DNA of 64,000 nucleotides from CAINEC01 sp046303115 (lineage in GTDB: Bacteria > Bacteroidota > Bacteroidia > AKYH767-A > OLB10): assembly GCA_046303115.1 (NCBI GenBank), contig JBKCGZ010000143.1, positions 19,542 to 83,541 of the forward strand. The letters run 5' to 3'. Each line of letters begins with the position of its first letter. Position 1 is the stretch's first letter. Shown piece by piece: positions 9,141-17,654 of the stretch. A program made the position numbers and the translations under genes. The notes under the pieces were generated by a model. That model was not told where the DNA came from and made no database searches. It saw nothing but the letters and a program-made list of their open reading frames with translations.

Positions 9141-10634
9141 ATGACAAGAGACCAATTCACCGATTTTTTACGCGACCCAGCTTCGATTGCGAATTTCGCA
9201 GGCGATGAGCTGCAGCAATTGGTGGCTGATTTCCCTTATTGTCAACCTCTGCGTGTACTGCAGCTAAAACAATTAAAGCTTAATAACTCCATTCAATATT
9301 CATCTCGATTAAAAGAGACAGCTGCCTATTCACCCGACAGAGTAAAATTGTATCAGGTGATGAATAGTAAAAATAAATTGACTTCGCCTGTCGGGATTTC
9401 TGCATTTCCTGATTTAGTTGAAAACACAATTGACCAAGAACCGCTGATTGAAGAGGTTAAACCAGAGTTAACTTCATTGATAGAGGAAACACCGATGGCT
9501 GCAATTCCTGAAACACCATCAGCTATTATTGAACTAGAGACCTCGACAACAACATCAGAAGAAGAAAAGAAAAAAGAAGAACCTTCAGAAGTCAGTGCGC
9601 AAGAAATAATTGTTAATCGATTAAAAGAACTTGATCTCTGGGAGGAGAAAAAAGAGGAGGATCAAGATCAGCAGGAATCAGAAATTTCAAAAAGCATTTC
9701 CGCTCCTGAAGAACCTATTGAAGAGTTTGTACCCGCTGAAGAACCATCAAATGATTTAAAGGTTTTTGAGGAGGAAATTAAAGTTGATGAAGATTCTATT
9801 GCTACTATTCAACCTGAAAACAAAATCCCTTCTGAAAGCAACGATCAAGATGATCACAATGTACTTGTAACTGGCTACTTAGAAAGCATATCTCAGTCGA
9901 ATGAGATGATAAGTCCTCCTATTAGTGAAACCGCGCCTAAATCAAACAAAAAAGAAGAAACGCCAGTACTCAGCTTCACAGAGTGGTTAAAGCGTAAAGA
10001 TTTTCCACATGAGGAGAGAAAAGTAGCTCCTACAACTAAAAATAATATCAAGGCTCCTGCTGAAGAAGAAGTTACTCCTGTTGTGGCCAAATTGCTTTAC
10101 ATTAAAGAAGAAATAAGGGAAAGTTTAGAGCAGCCATCAACTCCAAAAGTTGAAGAATCTAAAATCGAAAATACAGAAACTCCGGTTGCATCAATAGCTA
10201 CTGAAGCGACTCCAATACAACCAGGGCGAACGCTCAGAACAAATGAGGAATTAGGATTAAAAGAAGTCATCCGACCAATAAAAAAAGGAAGGGCAGCGGA
10301 GCGAAAAAACAAGAATAAAGCGGAAGACAAATTAGATACTCAGAAAGCAAGTACTAATCCGGATCACCATTCTAAGATAATTGATCGTTTCATTCAGGAG
10401 GAACCTCGTATAATGCCCATAAAAGCGACTATTTACAATCCAGTTAATATGGCCAGAAAGAGTACAATTCAGCCAGATGATGTGGTAACAGAGACATTAG
10501 CGATGATTTATGCACAACAAGGCAATTTTGAGAAGGCAATTGCATTTTACGAGAAGCTTTCCTTGAAATTTCCCGAAAAAAGTGTTTACTTTGCAACCCT
10601 CATTCAAGAATTAAAAAACAAACAAAATCAATAA
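9141..10634 (+). CDS. Acidic linker protein with C-terminal TPR, unknown
   Basis: 497 residues. It has a conserved-looking N-terminal block of about 75 residues (FPYCQPLRVLQLKQLK), a long low-complexity Glu/Pro/Thr-rich middle that is probably disordered, and a final TPR-like pair (DVVTETLAMIYAQQGNFEKAIAFYEKL). No signal peptide or membrane segment is seen, so it is probably cytoplasmic. It starts 1 base after the lptE stop and 3 bases before secG, so it shares their transcript. The function is unknown; association with envelope export is only suggested by position. Confidence 0.7.
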   Translation: MTRDQFTDFLRDPASIANFAGDELQQLVADFPYCQPLRVLQLKQLKLNNSIQYSSRLKETAAYSPDRVKLYQVMNSKNKLTSPVGISAFPDLVENTIDQEPLIEEVKPELTSLIEETPMAAIPETPSAIIELETSTTTSEEEKKKEEPSEVSAQEIIVNRLKELDLWEEKKEEDQDQQESEISKSISAPEEPIEEFVPAEEPSNDLKVFEEEIKVDEDSIATIQPENKIPSESNDQDDHNVLVTGYLESISQSNEMISPPISETAPKSNKKEETPVLSFTEWLKRKDFPHEERKVAPTTKNNIKAPAEEEVTPVVAKLLYIKEEIRESLEQPSTPKVEESKIENTETPVASIATEATPIQPGRTLRTNEELGLKEVIRPIKKGRAAERKNKNKAEDKLDTQKASTNPDHHSKIIDRFIQEEPRIMPIKATIYNPVNMARKSTIQPDDVVTETLAMIYAQQGNFEKAIAFYEKLSLKFPEKSVYFATLIQELKNKQNQ

Positions 10635-10637
10635 ATC

Positions 10638-10979
10638 ATGTTTACATTAATTTTAGTTTTAATCGTTATCGTTAGTATCCTTTTAGGTGCTGTTGTATTA
10701 GTACAAAATTCAAAAGGTGGTGGCTTAGCATCTGGCTTAGGAGCTTCTAATCAAATTATGGGAGTTCGTAAGACTACTGATGCTTTAGAAAAACTAACAT
10801 GGGGCTTCGCAATAACATTAATCGTCTTAGCATTAATTGGCAACTTAGCTTTACCTCATTCAAACGGAACGACAGGTGTTAAATCTGATTTAGATAAAAA
10901 GTTAGAGAGCATCCCCACTCCTACTGCACCGAAGGCACCTGCTGCACCTGCTGGTGGAGCTGCTCCTCAACCAAAGTAA
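10638..10979 (+). CDS. secG: Preprotein translocase subunit SecG
   Basis: 113 residues. Two transmembrane helices (about 3-20 and 51-72) flank the conserved cytoplasmic loop NSKGGGLASGLG, the signature of SecG. It is the auxiliary membrane subunit of SecYEG and speeds protein translocation. The C-terminal Ala/Pro-rich tail (APKAPAAPAGGAAP) is a low-complexity extension common in this phylum. It is the last gene of the miaB-lptE-secG run and is followed by a terminator hairpin. Confidence 0.93.
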   Translation: MFTLILVLIVIVSILLGAVVLVQNSKGGGLASGLGASNQIMGVRKTTDALEKLTWGFAITLIVLALIGNLALPHSNGTTGVKSDLDKKLESIPTPTAPKAPAAPAGGAAPQPK

Positions 10980-11003
10980 TTCTGACAGAGTATTCGTCGC
11001 GCT

Positions 11004-11029
11004 GTGACAAAATTTCCAAAATTTGTCAC
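11004..11029. repeat. 26-base near-perfect palindrome after secG
   Basis: GTGACAAA (11004-11011) mirrors TTTGTCAC (11022-11029). After one A-A mismatch the arms resume as TTT/AAA around a CC centre. It could extend the secG 3' end structure or act as an operator for groESL, 160 bases upstream of the groES ATG. It is not a CIRCE element. Confidence 0.45.
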
Positions 11030-11031
11030 CT

Positions 11032-11080
11032 AAAAAATGCTGTTAAGATTTCGAATTGGAAAAATTGACAGCATTTTTTT
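11032..11080 (+). terminator. Intrinsic terminator of the secG operon
   Basis: AAAAAATGCTGT (11032-11043) pairs perfectly with ACAGCATTTTTT (11068-11079), a 12-bp stem with a 24-base loop that ends in a T-run. Confidence 0.7.
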
Positions 11081-11082
11081 AT

Positions 11083-11112
11083 TGGCACAATTGTCGACAA
11101 CGGCGCGCGCCG
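11083..11112 (+). promoter_or_regulatory. Candidate heat-shock element upstream of groESL
   Basis: TGGCA (11083-11087), 14 bases, then GGCGCGCGCC (11102-11111; 12-bp palindrome CGGCGCGCGCCG at 11101-11112). The same two blocks with the same spacing occur upstream of grpE at 61494-61522. No TAnnTTTG -7 box is visible between here and the groES ATG 52 bases on. A small hairpin GCCG-AAAAA-CGGC (11112-11124) follows in the probable 5' UTR. Confidence 0.55.
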
Positions 11113-11163
11113 CCGAAAAACGGCATCAATAAATTAATTAACCCTTTATAAATACTAACTATT

Positions 11164-11442
11164 ATGAGCAAAGTAAACATTAAACCGTTAGCTGACCGCG
11201 TGATTGTGGAAGTGTCACCGGCAGAAGAAAAAACTGCAAGCGGATTAATCATTCCTGATACCGCTAAAGAAAAACCACAGAAAGGAACCGTTGTAGCTGT
11301 GGGAACAGGAAAAAAAGATGAGCCAATGACCGTTAAAGTTGGTGATACCGTATTATACGGTAAGTATGCAGGAACAGAAGTTTCTGTTGATGGTCAAGAA
11401 TATTTAATTATGCGCGAAAGCGACATTTTTGCAATTGTATAA
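11164..11442 (+). CDS. groES: Co-chaperonin GroES
   Basis: 92 residues, full length. It has the GroES beta-barrel core (IKPLADRVIVEVSPAEEKTASGL) and a mobile loop (about residues 19-31, SGLIIPDTA) that docks onto GroEL. The heptameric lid closes the GroEL cavity so clients can fold. It precedes groEL by 35 bases. The unusual GC-rich element at 11083-11112 lies upstream in place of an HrcA/CIRCE box, suggesting a different heat-shock control. Confidence 0.98.
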   Translation: MSKVNIKPLADRVIVEVSPAEEKTASGLIIPDTAKEKPQKGTVVAVGTGKKDEPMTVKVGDTVLYGKYAGTEVSVDGQEYLIMRESDIFAIV

Positions 11443-11477
11443 TTCAAATCGATAAATCAGAAAAAAAATAAAATCAT

Positions 11478-13109
11478 ATGGCAAAAGAAATAAGTTTTAA
11501 TGTTGATGCGCGCGATGCATTAAAGCGCGGTGTAGATGCTTTAGCAAATGCTGTTAAAGTTACTTTAGGTCCTAAAGGACGTAATGTTATTATTGATAAA
11601 AAATACGGAGCCCCTTCGATTACGAAAGATGGAGTATCAGTAGCGAAAGAAATTGAATTGAAAAATTCAGTTGAAAATATGGGTGCTCAAATGGTGAAAG
11701 AAGTGGCTTCTAAAACAGCGGATGTGGCTGGTGATGGAACTACTACTGCAACTGTATTAGCCCAAGCGATTATCACTGCAGGATTAAAAAATGTTGCAGC
11801 TGGTGCAAATCCAATGGATTTAAAAAGAGGTATCGACAAAGCGGTTGCGCAAGTAATCGGTGCTTTGAAAAAAATGAGTAAAAGCGTTGGCGACGACAAC
11901 CAGAAAATAGAACAAGTTGCGACTATCTCTGCAAACAACGATGCTGAAATCGGAAAGTTAATTGCAGAAGCGATGGGCAAGGTAAAGAAAGAAGGTGTTA
12001 TCACAGTTGAAGAAGCAAAAGGAACAGAAACAACTGTTACAGTTGTAGAAGGTATGCAATTCGACAGAGGATATATCAGTCCTTACTTTGTTACCAATGC
12101 AGATAAGATGGAAGCTGTTTTAGAAAACCCTTACATCTTATTGTACGATAAAAAAATCAGCAACATGAAAGAATTACTTCCCATTTTAGAGAAAGTAGTT
12201 CAGACAGGTCGCCCATTATTAATTATTGCTGAAGATGTAGATGGTGAAGCATTAGCAACTTTAGTAGTAAATAAATTACGTGGATCATTAAAAATCGCTG
12301 CTGTTAAATCACCAGGATTCGGAGATCGTCGTAAAGCAATGATGGAAGATATCGCTATCTTAACTGATGGTACTGTTATTAGCGAAGAGCAAGGATACAA
12401 ATTAGATGCTGCTGACTTAACTTACTTAGGTAAAGCTGAGAAAGTAACAATCGACAAAGACAATACAACTGTTGTTAATGGCGCTGGAAAGAAAGAAAAC
12501 ATCACTGCTCGTGTAAATCAGATTAAAGCTCAGATTGAAACTACAACATCTGATTACGATAAAGAAAAATTACAAGAGCGTTTAGCGAAATTAGCTGGTG
12601 GTGTTGCTGTATTATATGTTGGTGCTGCTACTGAAGTTGAAATGAAAGAAAAGAAAGACCGTGTTGACGATGCATTACATGCTACACGTGCTGCTGTTGA
12701 AGAAGGAATTGTACCAGGAGGTGGTGTTGCTTACATCCGTTGTATCGCTTCATTAGAAAAAATGAAAGGTGATAACGATGATGAAACAACAGGTATTGCA
12801 ATCGTTAAACGTGCTTTAGAAGAACCATTACGTCAGATTGTTGCTAACGCAGGAATTGAAGGTTCTATCGTTGTACAGAAAGTGAAAGAAGGAAAGGATG
12901 ATTTCGGTTATAACGCACGTACGGATGTTTATGAAAACATGTTAGGTGCTGGTGTAATCGACCCTACTAAAGTATCTCGCGTAGCTTTAGAGAACGCAGC
13001 ATCAATTGCATCGATGTTATTAACTACAGAATGTGTTTTAGCTGATATTAAAGAAGACAAACCTGCTATGCCTGCAATGCCAGGCGGCGGAATGGAAGGG
13101 ATGTATTAA
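11478..13109 (+). CDS. groL: Chaperonin GroEL
   Basis: 543 residues, the standard length. It contains the ATP-binding segments VTLGPKGRNVI and GDGTTTATVLAQ, the apical-domain glycine-rich regions, and the C-terminal signature AALEEGIVPGGG-like stretch (VEEGIVPGGGVAY). It ends in the GGM-type tail MPGGGMEGMY. It forms the double-ring folding chamber with GroES. Codon use is strongly biased to a few codons (for example TTA for Leu), fitting very high expression. An intrinsic terminator follows 21 bases after the stop. Confidence 0.98.
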   Translation: MAKEISFNVDARDALKRGVDALANAVKVTLGPKGRNVIIDKKYGAPSITKDGVSVAKEIELKNSVENMGAQMVKEVASKTADVAGDGTTTATVLAQAIITAGLKNVAAGANPMDLKRGIDKAVAQVIGALKKMSKSVGDDNQKIEQVATISANNDAEIGKLIAEAMGKVKKEGVITVEEAKGTETTVTVVEGMQFDRGYISPYFVTNADKMEAVLENPYILLYDKKISNMKELLPILEKVVQTGRPLLIIAEDVDGEALATLVVNKLRGSLKIAAVKSPGFGDRRKAMMEDIAILTDGTVISEEQGYKLDAADLTYLGKAEKVTIDKDNTTVVNGAGKKENITARVNQIKAQIETTTSDYDKEKLQERLAKLAGGVAVLYVGAATEVEMKEKKDRVDDALHATRAAVEEGIVPGGGVAYIRCIASLEKMKGDNDDETTGIAIVKRALEEPLRQIVANAGIEGSIVVQKVKEGKDDFGYNARTDVYENMLGAGVIDPTKVSRVALENAASIASMLLTTECVLADIKEDKPAMPAMPGGGMEGMY

Positions 13110-13130
13110 TATCTGAATAAATTAAATAAA

Positions 13131-13161
13131 AAGGTCACTTATACAAAGTGACCTTTTTTTA
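13131..13161 (+). terminator. Intrinsic terminator of groESL
   Basis: AAGGTCACTT (13131-13140), loop ATACA, AAGTGACCTT (13146-13155), then a run of Ts: a perfect 10-bp stem with a U-tract. Confidence 0.9.
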
Positions 13162-13188
13162 TTTTTACCCTACCCTATTAAAAATACA

Positions 13189-14484
13189 ATGACAACTACA
13201 GCGCAACTATATTCTATCTTTCTTAATCATCCGCACGTCATAACAGATACCAGAAAGCTGATTAAAGGCGGTATTTTCTTCGCCTTAAAAGGGGGCAATT
13301 TTAATGGAAATCATTTTGCCACTCAAGCTTTAAATGAAGGGGCGTCATACGCAGTGATTGATGAGATTATACAAAGCAACGACGAACGATTATTGCTAGT
13401 TGATGATGTTTTAAAAGCATTACAAGATCTTGCTACTTATCATCGAATACAAACTAAAATACCAGTCTTAGCAATCACAGGAAGTAATGGAAAAACAACA
13501 ACTAAGGAATTAATCGCAGCTGTTCTAGCAAAAAAATACAATGTAAATTTTACTCAAGGAAATTTAAACAATCATATTGGTGTACCCCTAACCCTACTAA
13601 GTATAACTAATGAAAACAATTTTGCAGTAGTTGAAATGGGTGCTAATCATCAAAAAGAAATTGAATTACTTGCATCTATTGCTCAACCTGACTTTGGTTT
13701 AATAACAAATATTGGAAAAGCACATTTAGAAGGATTTGGTGGTATTGAAGGAGTGAAAAAAGGTAAAGGAGAACTGTATCAAAACCTAAAAGCAAATCAG
13801 AAATTGATTTTTATTCAAAAGAATAGTGAAGCCTTGTACGACTTATTGGGGGACTATAATCATTTTATTTCTTACGGAAGTAGTAATGAATTTAATGTAT
13901 GTGGACATGCAGTAAGTGGGAATGAATTTCTGAAAGTTAAAATTGAAAAACCATTTGATATTACAATCCAAACCAATCTTACTGGTAATTATAATTTAGA
14001 CAATGTATTGGTTGCTGTTGCAGTTGGAAATCACTTCGGCGTAAAAGAATCTGACATTAAAGATGCTATCGAAAATTATCAGCCAAGTAATCAACGTTCC
14101 CAAATTATCAAAAAAGAAAACAGTACAATTGTTTTAGACGCCTACAACGCAAATCCTAGTAGCATGCAAGTTGCACTCGACAATTTTAATAAGTCGTTTG
14201 AAGGATATAAAATAATTGCACTTGGAGAAATGCTAGAGTTAGGAACCGAAAGCGAAACAGAACATGAACGAATTGGAAAACTAATTCAAGAAGTAAATCC
14301 TCAATCAATAATTTTAGTTGGAAAAAATTTTAAAAGTGTAGCTGCAGCATTAAATGCTAACTTTTTTGAAACGTCAGATGAAGCAAGTACATGGTTGAAA
14401 AATCATCTTCCAACGAACTTCACTATTTTAATAAAAGGATCGAGAGGAAGTAGAATGGAGAAATTACTCGAAGCAATTAACTAA
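13189..14484 (+). CDS. murF: UDP-MurNAc-tripeptide D-Ala-D-Ala ligase
   Basis: 431 residues; a Mur ligase adding D-Ala-D-Ala to complete the peptidoglycan pentapeptide. The N-terminal domain (TDTRKLIKGGIFFALKGGNFNG) fits the UDP-sugar-binding part of MurF. The ATP loop is TGSNGKTTTKE (97-107), the central metal/nucleotide region includes EMGANHQKEI, and the C-terminal ligase domain has LDAYNANPSSM, the MurF-type DxYNANP motif. It has its own unit between the groESL terminator and convergent wzc (stop codons abut). Confidence 0.95.
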   Translation: MTTTAQLYSIFLNHPHVITDTRKLIKGGIFFALKGGNFNGNHFATQALNEGASYAVIDEIIQSNDERLLLVDDVLKALQDLATYHRIQTKIPVLAITGSNGKTTTKELIAAVLAKKYNVNFTQGNLNNHIGVPLTLLSITNENNFAVVEMGANHQKEIELLASIAQPDFGLITNIGKAHLEGFGGIEGVKKGKGELYQNLKANQKLIFIQKNSEALYDLLGDYNHFISYGSSNEFNVCGHAVSGNEFLKVKIEKPFDITIQTNLTGNYNLDNVLVAVAVGNHFGVKESDIKDAIENYQPSNQRSQIIKKENSTIVLDAYNANPSSMQVALDNFNKSFEGYKIIALGEMLELGTESETEHERIGKLIQEVNPQSIILVGKNFKSVAAALNANFFETSDEASTWLKNHLPTNFTILIKGSRGSRMEKLLEAIN

Positions 14485-16878
14485 TTACTTTTTGAATATT
14501 TTTTTCAGGCTCCACTTTTTTGGTTCAGGGTCACTGTAGTAATCTTCATTACCACTGATATATCCGTAATTGTGCCCATAGCCGTAGCCGTAAGTGCGAC
14601 TAAAGTCAGAATCATTTAAGATGATACTTAAATTTTTGAATTTACCTTCTTCGTATAGTTCATTAAGAGATTTTAAGAATTCAATTCTTGAATAACCTTG
14701 ACGAACGATGTAAAGATTGATATCAGAATAAGGCATAATTAATAAAGCATCTGATACAACACCTAAAGGAGGCGTATCAATCACAACATAATCATACATC
14801 CCTTTGGCTTTATCAACCATATCCTGTAAATTCTTTTTAGATAATAACTCTGCAGGGTTTGGAGGTATTGGACCAGCAGTGATAAAATCAAGTCCATTCA
14901 CTTTAGTTTGCTTTATAACCTCTTCTAATGAAGCCGTACCAGATAAATAATTACTTGCACCTATCGAATTTTTGATGTCTAAATCATCAAATAATTTAGG
15001 TTTGCGTAAATCGAGGCCTATCATTAGTACCCTCTTTCCTTGCATTGCAATAATTGTTGCAAGGTTTAATGTAACAAACGACTTACCTTCCCCACCTACT
15101 GATGAAGTAATTGTTATTACCTTGCTTCCATCACCCAACCCATAATACTGCATATTCGTACGAATTGTTCTGAATGCTTCAGCAATTGGCGACTTTGGTC
15201 TGTTATTAACTACTAAGTTCGATTTATCATCAGAGTGCCCTACCACACCTAAAACAGGGACAGAAGTGAGTTTAACTACATCATCACGATTTTGAATAGT
15301 AGATTTAAACAGTGATTTTCCTAAAATATAAGCTCCGGGTATTAATAAAGTAAAAATCAATAGTAATGCAATAAGTAATATTTTATTAGGAGATACGGGC
15401 TTTTCACCCAAACTTGCTTTATCCAAAATTCTATTATCAGAAACAGCTGTTGCTTTTGCAATGCTTGTCTCTGCTTTCTTTTGCAACAAGAATGTATAGA
15501 TATTTTGATTAACTTCTACATTTCGTTGAATACCGATATAATCACGCTCCAACTCAGGAGCTTGTTTAATTTGTGATTCAACGCCCGCAATCTGTTGGTC
15601 AATTGATGACTTGGTAATCAATAAACGATCTTGAATAGATTTAATGTTTTCGAGTATGGAATTCTTAGTTTCAAGAATTTGTTGATCAATAATTTTAAGT
15701 GCTGGTGCATTATTTTTTACTCCATAAGCAGAGCTTTTCCTTTTCGCTTGTAAAGTTTGATAATTTGTAAGCAACTCTACTAAAAGTGGATCAGGTATAC
15801 CCATACTTGACGGAGCCATGGTAGATAAATCCTGATTGGTTGAAACATAAGTATACAAATTTCGCAAAGAAGAAATATCAATATTGCTTTTCACACGTTG
15901 AATATCCAAGTCACTAAGTTTAGTAACCATAGCTTTCGACTCTTCACTTAAATCAACAGTCTTATTTTTTTCTTTAAAAGTTTGAAGTTCTTGCTCAGAA
16001 ATATTTAAAGAATCACCTGTATTGTTTAGCTGATCTTCAACAAACTTTAAAGTTAAAGCCGCAACAGTTGCCTTGTTTTCAACATCTAAATCGATATATA
16101 CTTTACCAATCGTATTCAATACATCAATCGCTCTTACAGGTATTACATCTTTGTATGTTAAAATAATAATATTTGCATCCTTCTCCATTGGCTCCGCTGT
16201 AAGGTTACCAATGATATCATTAGTTAACTTATTTAAATTTCTAACACGAAAAGAATATGTTGACCCTTCAGAAGGAAGTGCAATTGTATCGGAAGCATTA
16301 ACCACTAAATCAAAATAAGTTAAGGTGTCTTTTTTTAATTTCAAATTTTCACCCAATGCAATTATTTTAGAAAATTCAAATGACGGAATATCATCACCAT
16401 TATACTCAGCGTCTATTTTCAAGTGATTTTTATCTACTACAGTAACTGAAAAAGATTGGTCTTGAATAAACTGGTTTATTTTATTGACTTCAATTGTAAA
16501 TGGAGGGTAGGGGTAAATTGGACGATTCGGATACACAGAAGTATTGTAGTACTCAACTCTGAGCCCTAACTTTTCAATTGTATTATGAATAACTGTACGA
16601 GAAGTTATTTTACCAATCTCTGTTGATACACTCGTATTAGTTCCAAATAAATCACTTGTTAGAAAATCTTCGAAACTATCTGATGATTTACTGTCGTCTA
16701 TTAACACAGAAGAGGTGCTCTGATAAATTGGCAGATTAACATACACATAAACAAAAGTCAGAGCAGTCAGAATCACTCCTGTTACTAAGAAATAATGCCA
16801 CTTAGATAAAATCTCGTTGAACAAATGACTGAGATCTAACTCATCATTATTCCTTTTATTAACTGAACCTTTATTCAT
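14485..16878 (-). CDS. Wzc-type polysaccharide co-polymerase and BY-kinase
   Basis: 797 residues. A Wzz domain lies between two transmembrane helices (about 33-52 and 500-525) with a long periplasmic coiled-coil region. A cytoplasmic bacterial tyrosine kinase follows: Walker A SSVGGEGKS (592-600), Walker A' LMIGLDLRKPK, Walker B YDYVVIDTPP. The C-terminal tail holds seven tyrosines (Y763, 765, 767, 771, 773, 780, 781), the autophosphorylation cluster. It controls length and export of a capsule or exopolysaccharide together with the Wza homologue that ends 1 base upstream. No glycosyltransferases or Wzx/Wzy are nearby, so the sugar genes must be elsewhere. Confidence 0.9.
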   Translation of the reverse strand: MNKGSVNKRNNDELDLSHLFNEILSKWHYFLVTGVILTALTFVYVYVNLPIYQSTSSVLIDDSKSSDSFEDFLTSDLFGTNTSVSTEIGKITSRTVIHNTIEKLGLRVEYYNTSVYPNRPIYPYPPFTIEVNKINQFIQDQSFSVTVVDKNHLKIDAEYNGDDIPSFEFSKIIALGENLKLKKDTLTYFDLVVNASDTIALPSEGSTYSFRVRNLNKLTNDIIGNLTAEPMEKDANIIILTYKDVIPVRAIDVLNTIGKVYIDLDVENKATVAALTLKFVEDQLNNTGDSLNISEQELQTFKEKNKTVDLSEESKAMVTKLSDLDIQRVKSNIDISSLRNLYTYVSTNQDLSTMAPSSMGIPDPLLVELLTNYQTLQAKRKSSAYGVKNNAPALKIIDQQILETKNSILENIKSIQDRLLITKSSIDQQIAGVESQIKQAPELERDYIGIQRNVEVNQNIYTFLLQKKAETSIAKATAVSDNRILDKASLGEKPVSPNKILLIALLLIFTLLIPGAYILGKSLFKSTIQNRDDVVKLTSVPVLGVVGHSDDKSNLVVNNRPKSPIAEAFRTIRTNMQYYGLGDGSKVITITSSVGGEGKSFVTLNLATIIAMQGKRVLMIGLDLRKPKLFDDLDIKNSIGASNYLSGTASLEEVIKQTKVNGLDFITAGPIPPNPAELLSKKNLQDMVDKAKGMYDYVVIDTPPLGVVSDALLIMPYSDINLYIVRQGYSRIEFLKSLNELYEEGKFKNLSIILNDSDFSRTYGYGYGHNYGYISGNEDYYSDPEPKKWSLKKIFKK

Positions 16879-17646
16879 TTATTTTGATCTAAAATATAAA
16901 GTACCTAAAAATGCCAACGAAGTTGCAACCGAAGTAAATATTCCCGCAGCTACACTAATTTGCGAGAACGCTTTTTTACGACTTGGTGCAACATAAACAA
17001 CATCATCTGGATAAAGATATTTTGCTGCACCTACAAGCGAACTTTGATTGGTTAGATCAATTGGAATTTCAATCGAGCCCTTAGCTGTTTGGCGAATAAT
17101 TTTAATATTCGTTCGGTCGGCATAGTTTGCTACATCACCCGCTAAAGCGAGTCCTTCAATTAAAGTAATTCTTTCATTCGGAACATAATATAAGCCTGGC
17201 TTTTGAACCTCACCTACTACTGAAATTTTAAAACTTAATTTCTTAACCACTATAATTGGTTCATCTAAATAAGATCTAAATTTTTGAGTGATTAAGTCGC
17301 GAGCTTCAGGTACAGATAAACCCTGCAACATTACTTCGCCGATATAGGGTAAAATAACTTTCCCTGTCTTATCAATCGTAAAACCTTTTTCATAAGCAGA
17401 ACGATTATCAACTATAGTTGCTCTGTCCTTACTAATACCAATTCCAGGAAATGCATCTGGATTTACTGTATACAAATCAACTGTAATGATATCGCCTATT
17501 GCCAATTTCATTTCAAAGGCAGTTGTATCATTGGTATTACCTGAATTATTCTGAAAATAAACAATCTTCTTTTGTGGAGTACAAGAAAACATACATCCAA
17601 AAAGGATTACCAAAACTACACTTTTAAAGATGTTTTTAATTTTCAT
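16879..17646 (-). CDS. Wza-type polysaccharide export lipoprotein
   Basis: 255 residues. The signal peptide ends in the lipobox MFSC. A Poly_export domain (about 45-130, LAIGDIITVDLYTVNPDAF) and one SLBB domain (about 135-195, ISVVGEVQKPGLYYVPNERITLIEGLALAGD) follow. A C-terminal hydrophobic helix (about 228-250) would cross the outer membrane, as in Wza. It is shorter than E. coli Wza (379), with fewer SLBB domains, which is common in this phylum. It lies 8 bases after the acyl-CoA dehydrogenase gene and abuts wzc. Confidence 0.88.
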   Translation of the reverse strand: MKIKNIFKSVVLVILFGCMFSCTPQKKIVYFQNNSGNTNDTTAFEMKLAIGDIITVDLYTVNPDAFPGIGISKDRATIVDNRSAYEKGFTIDKTGKVILPYIGEVMLQGLSVPEARDLITQKFRSYLDEPIIVVKKLSFKISVVGEVQKPGLYYVPNERITLIEGLALAGDVANYADRTNIKIIRQTAKGSIEIPIDLTNQSSLVGAAKYLYPDDVVYVAPSRKKAFSQISVAAGIFTSVATSLAFLGTLYFRSK

Positions 17647-17654
17647 AAGTTAAT

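Noticed and set aside
11083..11100. Sigma-54 promoter before groES (TGGCAC start)
   Set aside because: The -12 GC dinucleotide is GA at both heat-shock sites, and the predicted start would fall inside the GC palindrome; not a convincing match.
10980..11163. CIRCE/HrcA operator upstream of groES
   Set aside because: No TTAGCACTC-N9-GAGTGCTAA; the palindrome at 11004-11029 has an unrelated sequence.
13713..13760. Riboswitch or attenuator inside murF
   Set aside because: Only coding sequence with expected codon pattern; no stable structure apparent.
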